Source: Candidatus Pacebacteria bacterium CG10_big_fil_rev_8_21_14_0_10_44_54
GTDB taxonomy: Bacteria > Patescibacteriota > Microgenomatia > UBA1400 > PJMF01
DNA: 38,713 nt
Direction of reading: 5' to 3'
NCBI GenBank assembly: GCA_002772695.1
Contig: PFDI01000002.1
Span: forward strand, 30,316 to 69,028
In this document: piece after piece, positions 15,468-24,070 of the stretch
Layout: each line of letters begins with the position of its first letter
Numbering within the stretch: the stretch's first letter is position 1
The notes under the pieces: generated by a model
The model's input: the letters and a program-made list of their open reading frames with translations, nothing else
What the model was told of the DNA's origin: nothing
The model's database searches: none
Position numbers and translations under genes: made by a program

Positions 15468-16891
15468 AGTAAAGAGAGCCGTTCAAGTGTTCGTTTCTTT
15501 CCGAGTACTTCAATCATAGAAAAAAGTGGTGGTGTAGCTGTTTGTCCACTGACAGCCAGACGAAGTAACATGAAATACTGGCTCTTGTTCCAGTTGTGTT
15601 GCTCTTGTAGGTTGCGGACAACAGTCTCGATGGCTTGTTCATCCCAAGTTGCTATAGCGGTGAGCGAACTTGTCGTAATTTTTAATTGTTCTTTTACCAA
15701 CTCTGGAGTGGCTTTTTTGCATAAACGCGTTTGATCTACAGAAATAGGTCGATAAAAAAAATCGGTGTATTGCTCAAAATCACTCAGTGTCACCAGTCTC
15801 TCTTGTACAAGAGGTAGCAGTTTTTTGACTAATTCTAATGGACAATCTGGCGGAATAAAGGGTTTGAGTCGTTCAAGTAACTCAGTGGTCGAGAGCGCTC
15901 GAATATACACGCCGTTAAGCCACCGCAACTTGACAATATCAAAGGCTACCGAGTTTGGGCTGATATCTGCTGGGTCGAAATGTTCAATGTACTCAGTGAG
16001 CGTGAGAACCTCTTTTTGCTCAGGATGACTCCAGCCTAGAATCATAAAAAAATTAAGTAGACTTTCTGGTAAGAATCCTTGATCAAGAAATGATTGAGCT
16101 GAGACTTCGCCCTTGCGCTTGCTCATTTTTCCTTTGCCATTGGGATTGAGAAAAATAGGGATGTGCGCAAACACTGGCGGTCGCCAACCAAAAGCATTGT
16201 AGAGCAAAACATGTTTTGGAGTCGAGCTAATCCATTCTTCTCCACGAAGAATATGTGAAATCTGCATTGCATGGTCGTCTACAACAACGGCAAGGTGATA
16301 GGTTGGAAAGCCATCTGTTTTTAGTAGCACCTGGTCATCAACATCAGCTCCAGACACTGTAATAGTGCCTCGGATTAGGTCGCGAAAAGTGATGACTTCT
16401 TCTTTCGGCACTTTGAGACGAATAACTGCGGGATGTTTGTCTGCTAGACGATTTGCCACTTCTTGAGAACTCAGCTGACGACAGGTGCCAACATATTTCG
16501 GCTGTTGCTTATTTGCTATTTGCTCGGCACGAACTTTTTCGAGCTGCTCGCGGGTACAGAAGCAATAAAATGCTTTGTCTTGTGCCACCAATTGCTCAGC
16601 TCGCTCTCGATAGAGAGAAAGACGTTTTGACTGTATATAAGGGGCATATGGTCCGCCAATATCTGGACCCTCATCCCATGTAAGACCATAGGCTTTGATA
16701 GTTTTCAGGATGCGGCTGACAGCTCCAGGAACCTCGCGAGTTTGGTCGGTATCCTCAATTCTCAGAATGAATTTCCCGGAATATTTTTTGGCATACGCGT
16801 AGTTTTTGAGCAACATCGCCATACTGCCGACGTGAATTTCGCCAGTTGGACTTGGGGCCATGCGGGTACGAACAGTACTTGATTTGTTCAT
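15464..16891 (-). CDS. gltX: Glutamyl-tRNA synthetase
   Basis: RMAPSPTGEIHVGSMAMLLKNYAYAKK (HIGH region), FILRIEDTDQTR, CFC...YVGTCR zinc motif, GKMSKRKGEVS (KMSKS). Confidence 0.95.
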   Translation of the reverse strand: MNKSSTVRTRMAPSPTGEIHVGSMAMLLKNYAYAKKYSGKFILRIEDTDQTREVPGAVSRILKTIKAYGLTWDEGPDIGGPYAPYIQSKRLSLYRERAEQLVAQDKAFYCFCTREQLEKVRAEQIANKQQPKYVGTCRQLSSQEVANRLADKHPAVIRLKVPKEEVITFRDLIRGTITVSGADVDDQVLLKTDGFPTYHLAVVVDDHAMQISHILRGEEWISSTPKHVLLYNAFGWRPPVFAHIPIFLNPNGKGKMSKRKGEVSAQSFLDQGFLPESLLNFFMILGWSHPEQKEVLTLTEYIEHFDPADISPNSVAFDIVKLRWLNGVYIRALSTTELLERLKPFIPPDCPLELVKKLLPLVQERLVTLSDFEQYTDFFYRPISVDQTRLCKKATPELVKEQLKITTSSLTAIATWDEQAIETVVRNLQEQHNWNKSQYFMLLRLAVSGQTATPPLFSMIEVLGKKRTLERLSLL

Positions 16892-17964
16892 AAGCTTTTC
16901 TGTGCAAATTCTGGCGCAACAGCAGGAACATAACCAAGGAAGTTGTCATCACCCTCAAAAACATAAATTGGTTGCAAGTATGGTTGAAAAACAAAGTTAT
17001 CGAAGTATCCGAGGCGAACACTGCGAATAATTGCCTTCTCTGCTGAAAATTCTGGCACAACGTAGCCTTCACCAGCTTGCAAGATTTCCCATGCTGATTG
17101 TACTGAACGGAGTGGGTAGGTGTGGGTAAAGTTGGCAAATGTGGGAAAGTAGTTGTATTCAAGCTCAACAATTGCATTACTGCCTGATAAACCGCCGGCA
17201 ATAATTGCATGGATGATGCCACGATCTTTGTAAGGTGTGAACATCGGATACATACCGTCTACAGCAGAACGATTAATCTCAATTTTAATAAATTCTGCAT
17301 CTGAAACCGAGACGGCAGGTTGCAGTGTTCTACCAACTAGCTTTTGGTAGGTGATTTCTCCTGAGCTCGTGGCTACATCATCAGGTAGCAAACTTGCGCT
17401 ACTCAAAAATTGTTTGACAACTGAGACAGCCTGAAATCCATCAGGCAATTTAGGGCTAGCAAGTAGTTCTGGTCGACTCATAAAGTCGGTAGTCAGGGAA
17501 AATTGATTAGTGTTGATGTCCATCTCAAATACTGTCACGAGTGGTTGTGATTTGGTCCAACGGTATACTGTTTCATCTATGGCCTCTGGAGTAAATACAA
17601 AATTGTAGGTGTTTGCAATGTCTTTTGCATTTTGATCTGCCAAAAGACTTGGTGTCGCTTGTGAATAGAGAAAGACTTTTGCCCTATCTGGGAAGGTAGG
17701 AAATTTTCCCGTTGGAAGCTCGAGTGAATAGCTGAGTGGCGATTTTGAGAGAGATTCATCAAAAACTATGCCGGGCAAAATGCCAAAACCAACCGTTGGG
17801 GGCTCAGGTTTTGGTGGATTCATCGCTTTCCAAAAAGCAACCAATGATGTAACAAGTACCCGACCGACAATCATAGCTACTAGGGAGATGACTCCCCACT
17901 TGACTACCGCTCGGCCAACCATGGTGGCACGTGCAAGGCTGGATGTGTTTTGTGTTACCGGCAT
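16888..17964 (-). CDS. Hypothetical single-TM anchored extracytoplasmic protein (358 aa)
   Basis: N-terminal TM helix (VVKWGVISLVAMIVGRVLVTSLVAF) then a long soluble region; 4-nt overlap with gltX. Confidence 0.7.
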   Translation of the reverse strand: MPVTQNTSSLARATMVGRAVVKWGVISLVAMIVGRVLVTSLVAFWKAMNPPKPEPPTVGFGILPGIVFDESLSKSPLSYSLELPTGKFPTFPDRAKVFLYSQATPSLLADQNAKDIANTYNFVFTPEAIDETVYRWTKSQPLVTVFEMDINTNQFSLTTDFMSRPELLASPKLPDGFQAVSVVKQFLSSASLLPDDVATSSGEITYQKLVGRTLQPAVSVSDAEFIKIEINRSAVDGMYPMFTPYKDRGIIHAIIAGGLSGSNAIVELEYNYFPTFANFTHTYPLRSVQSAWEILQAGEGYVVPEFSAEKAIIRSVRLGYFDNFVFQPYLQPIYVFEGDDNFLGYVPAVAPEFAQKSL

Positions 17965-17979
17965 AGTAGTATCTTATCA

Positions 17980-17987
17980 AGTATACT
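17980..17987. promoter_or_regulatory. Palindromic bidirectional -10 element AGTATACT
   Basis: TATACT reads on both strands between divergent starts at 17964 (-) and 17995 (+). Confidence 0.45.
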
Positions 17988-17994
17988 ATCCTTT

Positions 17995-18642
17995 ATGAAC
18001 CTGAAAATACTTTCTCTTTTTCCTGATTATTTTTCTTCTGGTTTGGCGACGTCACTTATGAGACGGGCAATCATAGAGAAAAAGCTTGTTGTCGATCTGG
18101 TCAATATTCGTGATTACACAACTGACAAGCACAAAATTACTGACGAGCGACCATACGGTGGTGGCGCTGGTATGGTGCTGAAGGTAGAACCTATTGTGCG
18201 GGCATTGCGAGACATTGATGTCAAGCGACACGCTGCAAAGAGTAAGGTTGTACTACTCTCTGCGCAAGGATCACCCTACACACAGACTGATGCTGTCCGC
18301 TATGCACAGATGGATGAGTTAATTTTGATCTGCGGACACTACGAAGGGGTCGATGAGCGAGTCGCAGAACACTATGCAGACGAGGAAAAACGCATAGGCG
18401 ATTATGTTTTAATGGGTGGAGAAGTAGCCGCAATGGTTATTGCAGAAAGTGTGACACGATTACTGCCGGGAGTGCTTGGCAATCCTGAGAGCAATAAAGG
18501 CGAGTCGCACAGCGAGCCAGGATTTTTGGGTTTTCCTCAGTACACCAGGCCAGAAGTATTTGAAGGACACAGGGTGCCAAAAGTTTTACTTAGTGGTGAC
18601 CACAGAGCAATTAAAAAGTGGCGGGAGGAGCAGCGTAAATAA
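17995..18642 (+). CDS. trmD: tRNA (guanine-N1)-methyltransferase
   Basis: ILSLFPDYFSSG, DERPYGGGAGMVLKVEP, ILICGHYEGVDERV, IGDYVLMGGEVAAMV, LGNPESNKGESHSEPGFLGFPQYTRPEVFEG. Confidence 0.95.
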   Translation: MNLKILSLFPDYFSSGLATSLMRRAIIEKKLVVDLVNIRDYTTDKHKITDERPYGGGAGMVLKVEPIVRALRDIDVKRHAAKSKVVLLSAQGSPYTQTDAVRYAQMDELILICGHYEGVDERVAEHYADEEKRIGDYVLMGGEVAAMVIAESVTRLLPGVLGNPESNKGESHSEPGFLGFPQYTRPEVFEGHRVPKVLLSGDHRAIKKWREEQRK

Positions 18643-18646
18643 AATT

Positions 18647-19531
18647 CTAGAGCTCAATCAATTTGAGCGCCTCGACGACCGACTTCTGTTCTAACGGCAA
18701 AATTTTCAAGAGTTTTTTGCAGTTAAGTGCAGTATTGGCTTGATATGGCCTGGTCTGTTGCTTTTGGTAAGCGTCGAGATCATTTCTTTCAATTTTCCCT
18801 GGTAGTGAAAGCGCATTTTGCAGTGCTACACCAAAGTCATAATCACTCCATTTTTCGCCACTTGTTGCATGAAAAATACCAGAAATTCTACTTTGAATCA
18901 TAAAATCTAGAACTCGGACAAAGTCGTCGATAAATGTTGGACCGAAATAATGATTGTCAAATAATTTGGCAGCGCCTTGAGAAATCTTCTGGGCAAATTT
19001 GTGGGCAACGTCGAGTTTGGCAAATGGGTCAGAGCGAAACGGTTGGTCGATACGCGCAATGGTCCAAGAATGCAAGGAACTCATGACGATCTCTTCTGCA
19101 TAGGCTTTGGTCTGACCATACCACTCAATGGGGTTTGTGGTATCTGTTTCGGTGTAGAGTGTATCCTTTTTGCCGTCAAACACGTAGGCAGTTGAGACAA
19201 GAATGAGGTGTTTATCAAATTTACTTGCTGCACGAGAGAGCACTTCTGTTCCGGTTACATTAACCCTATATACAAGCCCATTTGTATCTCCCCGCTGCTG
19301 CCAAGCAGCAGTCACATCAGTAAAAGCTGCGAGATGCACACACGTTTTTGCAGTTGATTTTTCAAAAAAAGAAAATACCGTTTGTTCATCGGTTATATCA
19401 ACTGGTTGGATGGGATCAGAGATATCGAGTGTTTGCAGCTCATATTTGTCTGCATATATTTGTGCAAATTTGCTGCCGATAAGACCACTGCTACCCGTGA
19501 TAAGCAGTGCTTGTTTCGCTTCATTTTGCAT
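18647..19531 (-). CDS. rmlD: dTDP-4-dehydrorhamnose reductase-like (RmlD) short-chain dehydrogenase
   Basis: TGSSGLIGS, STAYVFDGK, YGQTK; adjacent to rmlB and an rmlC-like gene. Confidence 0.75.
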   Translation of the reverse strand: MQNEAKQALLITGSSGLIGSKFAQIYADKYELQTLDISDPIQPVDITDEQTVFSFFEKSTAKTCVHLAAFTDVTAAWQQRGDTNGLVYRVNVTGTEVLSRAASKFDKHLILVSTAYVFDGKKDTLYTETDTTNPIEWYGQTKAYAEEIVMSSLHSWTIARIDQPFRSDPFAKLDVAHKFAQKISQGAAKLFDNHYFGPTFIDDFVRVLDFMIQSRISGIFHATSGEKWSDYDFGVALQNALSLPGKIERNDLDAYQKQQTRPYQANTALNCKKLLKILPLEQKSVVEALKLIEL

Positions 19532-19532
19532 A

Positions 19533-20066
19533 CTAACCTTTGGTCATTTCCCAAACGTCAGCACCAAACTGGTCCCAAGATAATCGAAACTCGTCTGGAT
19601 CTGCTTTATCAAATTGTTCGCTGGTGTAGTAAATCAAGTTGGCAGCTACAGCACCAAGATTTGCGACACCATGGGCTACACCGGGTGGAATAGCAAGCAA
19701 TTTTGTGTTTGTACCACCAAGCATAAATCTCATATGTGTCTGGTATGTAGGTGAACCTGCTCGTACGTCGTGCAGGTTGACGAGCAGTGAAGATTCTGGT
19801 GGCGCAAACCAGACGTCTGTTTGGTTGTGATGTAGGTGATACGCCTTAATTACCCCGGGAGACATGTGAGAAAGACTCACCTGTTTGACAGTGATAGGCT
19901 GGGAAAAAACATGGAGTAGTCCAGTTTCGAGTCGAGCTAATTCGACAAAGTAACCACCATCATCTTGCATTACCGGCGTTGGAACAAATTCAACTCCATC
20001 AATTTTTGCTTGCTGTTGGTAGCTTTGTCTTGTTACCTGGTTAGCTATCTCTGTATGAATGTCCAT
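19533..20066 (-). CDS. RmlC-like cupin (dTDP-4-dehydrorhamnose 3,5-epimerase family, divergent)
   Basis: GVIKAYHLHHN, DVRAGSPTYQTH, LLAIPPGVAHGVANL; active-site Lys position not conserved. Confidence 0.7.
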   Translation of the reverse strand: MDIHTEIANQVTRQSYQQQAKIDGVEFVPTPVMQDDGGYFVELARLETGLLHVFSQPITVKQVSLSHMSPGVIKAYHLHHNQTDVWFAPPESSLLVNLHDVRAGSPTYQTHMRFMLGGTNTKLLAIPPGVAHGVANLGAVAANLIYYTSEQFDKADPDEFRLSWDQFGADVWEMTKG

Positions 20067-20080
20067 GACTATTCCTTTTA

Positions 20081-21112
20081 TTATTTTCTATCCTGATACT
20101 GTGTTTTGAAATACGCTTGATTTTGCTCTTTAAGCGGTCGCCACCAAGCCTCGTTGGCTCGGTACCACTCGATAGTCTTATTCAGACCTTCTTGAAGTGT
20201 GACGCTTGGTTTCCAACCAAGTGTTTTATTAATATGCGACCAATCAACGCTGTATTTTCGATCGTGACCTGCTCGATCAGTAACGTATTCAATGTTACTC
20301 TCTGGAATTTCCATTGCCTTAAGAATATATTTTATAACTTCGAGGTTGGTTGTTTCGATTGTTTCACCTCCAACCAAAAAAGTCGTATTAAGTTGGTCGC
20401 TCAAAATAATACATTCTATAGCGGAGCAGTGGTCGAGTACATAGAGCCAATCTCGAACTTGCAAGCCGTCACCATAAACAGGTACTTTATCTCCATCTAT
20501 GGAGTTGGTTATTGCAAGACCTACGAGCTTTTCTGGGAATTGGTGGGGTCCATAGTTGTTTGAGCAGTTTGAGATCGTGTAAGGCAATCCATAGGTCTCG
20601 CCATAGGCGCGGACAAGATGATCGGAGCCGGCCTTGCTTGCGGCGTAGGGACTTCTTGGGTTGTAGGGAGTTTTTTCACTAAATTTTCCTGGCTGACCGA
20701 GCTCAAGTGTGCCAAATACCTCGTCAGTCGAAATATGATGAAATCGCTTAACTTTTGATTTAAGCGCAGCATCAAGTAATACTTGAGTTCCAATCACATT
20801 TGTTTTGAGAAAGATTTGGGGATCAAGAATAGAGCGATCAACATGTGTCTCTGCTGCAAAGTGAACGACAATATCAACTCCTGCCATTGCGTGATCAACA
20901 ACTTCTTGGTTGGTGATAGAGCCTTTGATAAACGAGTATTCAGATTCATTTTCGACAGATTTTAGATTTTCTAATGTACCTGCATACGTGAGAGCGTCAA
21001 GATTGCGGATTTGATCATTGGGAAATTTCTTGTGCCAATACTGAATGAAATTGGATCCGATGAATCCTGCACCACCTGTTATGAGGAGTGTGATTGAGTG
21101 TTCTGGGTGCAT
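20081..21112 (-). CDS. rmlB: dTDP-glucose 4,6-dehydratase
   Basis: ITGGAGFIGSNFIQYW, VHFAAETHVDRSI, HHISTDEVFGTL, YNPRSPYAASKAGSDHLVRAY, SNNYGPHQFPEKL. Confidence 0.93.
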   Translation of the reverse strand: MHPEHSITLLITGGAGFIGSNFIQYWHKKFPNDQIRNLDALTYAGTLENLKSVENESEYSFIKGSITNQEVVDHAMAGVDIVVHFAAETHVDRSILDPQIFLKTNVIGTQVLLDAALKSKVKRFHHISTDEVFGTLELGQPGKFSEKTPYNPRSPYAASKAGSDHLVRAYGETYGLPYTISNCSNNYGPHQFPEKLVGLAITNSIDGDKVPVYGDGLQVRDWLYVLDHCSAIECIILSDQLNTTFLVGGETIETTNLEVIKYILKAMEIPESNIEYVTDRAGHDRKYSVDWSHINKTLGWKPSVTLQEGLNKTIEWYRANEAWWRPLKEQNQAYFKTQYQDRK

Positions 21113-21113
21113 A

Positions 21114-21290
21114 CTACTCCTTGCTGTTCTCTTGCATTATACCAAGCTTGATTTGTTCTAGTTTATTATTTTTGTGCACTTCTGTCTGGTAGAGCGCATG
21201 ATAGTAGCCAGCAAAAAGGGCCAACAATACTATGACGACCATCAGTATTTGGATAATTCGATTGGGGGGAATTGGTTGGTTTTTTGTCAT
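21114..21290 (-). CDS. Small single-TM protein (58 aa)
   Basis: MTKNQPIPPNRIIQILMVVIVLLALFAGYYHALYQTEVHKNNKLEQIKLGIMQENSKE*; ATGA overlap with the upstream LCP gene stop, stop 1 nt before the rmlB ATG. Below the ORF-track size cutoff. Confidence 0.7.
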   Translation of the reverse strand: MTKNQPIPPNRIIQILMVVIVLLALFAGYYHALYQTEVHKNNKLEQIKLGIMQENSKE

Positions 21291-22387
21291 TGTTGTATGT
21301 CAAGTGCTTTGTTAACTTCAGCTTGAAAAAGCTCTTGGTTTGTAATTTGGTACAGCCATGTACCATTGGTCATCTTGATGTTGGGGTGAGCAAGCACTCC
21401 AGATTCTGTTGCAGATTGTATTGAGAGTACTGCTGACTCTATTGTAAGGCCAGTCACAGCATGCTCACCCAGGGCTTTGCCAATTGCCACAATATCTTCT
21501 AGAGGAACAGCAGTTGAGAATCTTGTTTCATAAAATGAGAACAACTTGCCAAGCGTGCTTGGTTGACTAATGAGACGATCACTTATCGCACGCAACACGG
21601 CTGCAATAGCAAGCTTTTGACGCTCTGAACGGGCTAGGTCTGTGCCCTCTGCAGAGTCACTGTGTCTACTACGAATAAACTCCAAGAAACGCTCACCAGA
21701 CATGGATTCTTCGCCTTTGGCAAACGCGACCGTTTTATACAATTTGTTTGGATCTTGCTCGATTGTAACGTCGACACCTGGAATTGGAAACAGGGTATCA
21801 ACGAACGAATTTGGCACGTTGACAGTCACGCCTCCAAGTATGGTCACGAGTTCAGAGAGAGAATCCATATCAATTACAACCGTAAAATCGATCGAGATAT
21901 TACTCATCTCTTCAAGAACTTCTTTAGGAAAACGTTCTGGTTCATCTGGGTAGCGTTCAAAGCCGTAAGCATAGAGAGCATTGATTTTTGTTTTGTAGGC
22001 ATCACTCCAAATATCACGTGGGAGCGGTAATAGGTGGGCCGTACCAGATTGCAGATCTAGAGAGACAAGCAATATTGTATCTGTCAGTGGTGGAACATCA
22101 CCTCGACCTGCGATGGCATCACTCCCAAGAATAAGAAAAACAGGATTTGTCTTTCTTGATTCAACAATGCTCAATTTTTTTGCAAGCTGAAAGAGTTGTT
22201 TTGGAGTCCTGTCTGTTTCATCTGCCACCTGAACTAGATAGCGGTAGCCGAACCAACCTGCAATGATTCCAAAAATGAGAAATGAGGCAATTACGAGTGC
22301 GATCGCCAATGCAGTTGCCTTGAGTACGATACTCTTGAGTGAGAAAGTTTTTGGTGGTGCTAGTTCTTGCTGAGTGACTGCCTTCAT
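21287..22387 (-). CDS. LytR-CpsA-Psr (LCP) family cell-wall glycopolymer transferase
   Basis: N-terminal TM, VFLILGSDA...LTDTILLVSLDLQSGTAHLLPLPRDIW, ELVTILGGVTVNVP, RSRHSDSAEGTDLARSERQK. Confidence 0.9.
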   Translation of the reverse strand: MKAVTQQELAPPKTFSLKSIVLKATALAIALVIASFLIFGIIAGWFGYRYLVQVADETDRTPKQLFQLAKKLSIVESRKTNPVFLILGSDAIAGRGDVPPLTDTILLVSLDLQSGTAHLLPLPRDIWSDAYKTKINALYAYGFERYPDEPERFPKEVLEEMSNISIDFTVVIDMDSLSELVTILGGVTVNVPNSFVDTLFPIPGVDVTIEQDPNKLYKTVAFAKGEESMSGERFLEFIRSRHSDSAEGTDLARSERQKLAIAAVLRAISDRLISQPSTLGKLFSFYETRFSTAVPLEDIVAIGKALGEHAVTGLTIESAVLSIQSATESGVLAHPNIKMTNGTWLYQITNQELFQAEVNKALDIQQ

Positions 22388-22397
22388 ACTCTTGAGC

Positions 22398-22403
22398 TAT
22401 AAT
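22398..22403 (+). promoter_or_regulatory. Candidate -10 element TATAAT upstream of the glycan island
   Basis: Consensus TATAAT 15 nt before the ATG at 22418 in a 30-bp divergent gap; no clear -35. Confidence 0.4.
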
Positions 22404-22417
22404 GACCTACATCATAC

Positions 22418-24070
22418 ATGAGAAGATTATTTACGGCGACTGCGCTTCTAGTTATTTTACTTGCCTGCAGTTGGCCACTCTTACATACTGGTTTTTTTCG
22501 TGTTCACGACTATACACATGGTGCTCGTATCGTTGAGATGACACAGGCGGTGACGGATGGACATATCCCCCCTCAGTGGAGTAAACATTTTGGCTATGGC
22601 TATGGCATGCCCTTATTTTTATTTTATGCTCCCTTACCATACTATTTTGGGGCGCTGATATATTGGCTTAGTGGATCACTAATTCTATCGGTGTCTGCTT
22701 TATTTTGGGCAGCCAATGTTATTACAATTCTTGGTGCATATTTTTTAGGCAAGCGCATTTTCAGCTCACTTGGTGGCGTGTTACTTGCAGCTGCAGTTGC
22801 ATTGGCACCATATCGGGCAGTTAATTTATTCATTCGAGGGGCAGTTAGTGAAACTTGGGGAATTGCCGCAAGCATTTGGTTGCTACTCGGATTTGTCTTG
22901 GTTTTAAAGAAAGAAAAGCATGGTTGGTTGATTTTGTGTCTCAGCACTGTTGCTTTGCTGCTAAGTCACAACTTAATCACAATGATGTTTTTGCCTTTTT
23001 TTACAGTATTTGCGACAGTGATCATTTTATACAGACGAGCATGGTCAGAAGCGGTAACAACATTTTTTAGCACAGCTCTTGGTTTCGGAATAGCAGCGTT
23101 TTATATCTTTCCTGCATTTTTAGAAAAATCGAACACGCAGGTTGCCGAGAGAATCTTGACTCAATATTTTGATTTTCATTTACATTTTTTATACCTGAGA
23201 CAATTTGTCACTCCGTATTGGGGGTATGGAGGTTCTATTTGGGGACCAAACGATGACATTTCGTTTTTTTTGGGTTACGGCATGTTATTTGGGCTGGCGA
23301 TTACGATTGGTCTGTTGTTTCGCCAGGCACAAAAAAGAAAGTTTTTTGAGAAAAAATCACTGATCACACTCCTCTCACTTATTCTTGGAGCAGTTGCTGT
23401 TTTGCTTACTACCCAAAAGTCCCTATTTGTTTGGGAGAGTATTTCCCTTTTCAAGTTTATTCAGTTTCCTTGGAGATTTTTGTCGATTGTAATTATCTTT
23501 TTTTCGCTCGCACTGACTGGCGGCATTATACGTTTAAGTGGCGGTATCTTGAGATTTATATTGGTATTACTACTTTTAGTTGTTTTATTGGGAAACGCCC
23601 GTTATTTCCGACCAGAAGCGTATTTGGACAATCCGGAATTTTTATACTCCGAAGATCAAGGGCAGGTCTCAGAGAATATGAGTGGTATTCTGCCAGACTT
23701 TTTGCCACAAGGTTTTGATGAGCAGATTTTGCCTCTCAACCCAGAAATGTTACTACTCGAACCCGAACTTCCGAATCAAAATATTTTGGTTGATCGAACG
23801 CACGAGAAGCTTGTTTTTCTTGAACTCGATCTAGCACAAAACATTGTGTTTGCTGTAGCAGATTTTCCCGGTTGGCAGGTAGAGATAGATGGAGAAAAGA
23901 TCGAGCATAAGACGACGTCAGCAGGGTTAATACAAGTTGCTGTGCCGAGTGGGGCACATTACGTTGGCGTGCTATTTAGCACAACACTTATTCGGACATG
24001 GGCAAATAGTATTTCTCTAATTAGTCTGCTAGTGCTACTTTTTATACTGTTGCGCCAAGAGAAGAAGTGA
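22418..24070 (+). CDS. Multi-pass membrane protein, PTPS-related/YfhO-like (putative GT-C)
   Basis: TDGHIPPQWSKHFGYGYGMPLFLFYAPLPYYFGAL, many TM helices, C-terminal extracytoplasmic beta-rich region. Confidence 0.6.
   Translation: MRRLFTATALLVILLACSWPLLHTGFFRVHDYTHGARIVEMTQAVTDGHIPPQWSKHFGYGYGMPLFLFYAPLPYYFGALIYWLSGSLILSVSALFWAANVITILGAYFLGKRIFSSLGGVLLAAAVALAPYRAVNLFIRGAVSETWGIAASIWLLLGFVLVLKKEKHGWLILCLSTVALLLSHNLITMMFLPFFTVFATVIILYRRAWSEAVTTFFSTALGFGIAAFYIFPAFLEKSNTQVAERILTQYFDFHLHFLYLRQFVTPYWGYGGSIWGPNDDISFFLGYGMLFGLAITIGLLFRQAQKRKFFEKKSLITLLSLILGAVAVLLTTQKSLFVWESISLFKFIQFPWRFLSIVIIFFSLALTGGIIRLSGGILRFILVLLLLVVLLGNARYFRPEAYLDNPEFLYSEDQGQVSENMSGILPDFLPQGFDEQILPLNPEMLLLEPELPNQNILVDRTHEKLVFLELDLAQNIVFAVADFPGWQVEIDGEKIEHKTTSAGLIQVAVPSGAHYVGVLFSTTLIRTWANSISLISLLVLLFILLRQEKK

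Noticed and set aside
16755-17222. 155-aa minus-strand ORF
   Set aside because: Out-of-frame overlap of the gltX start and the upstream hypothetical protein, both supported by a 4-nt overlap.
18653-18670. Small inverted repeat GCTCAA/TTGAGC at the convergent trmD-rmlD junction, considered as a terminator
   Set aside because: Only 6 bp, no U-tract, and inside the rmlD 3' coding end.
20117-20563. 148-aa plus-strand ORF
   Set aside because: Antisense to rmlB, which has complete motifs.
22329-22396. 11-mer ATACTCTTGAG repeated at 22329-22339 and 22386-22396, considered as an operator pair
   Set aside because: A repeat of this length within about 60 bp is expected by chance roughly at the scale of this window; first copy lies in LCP coding sequence.
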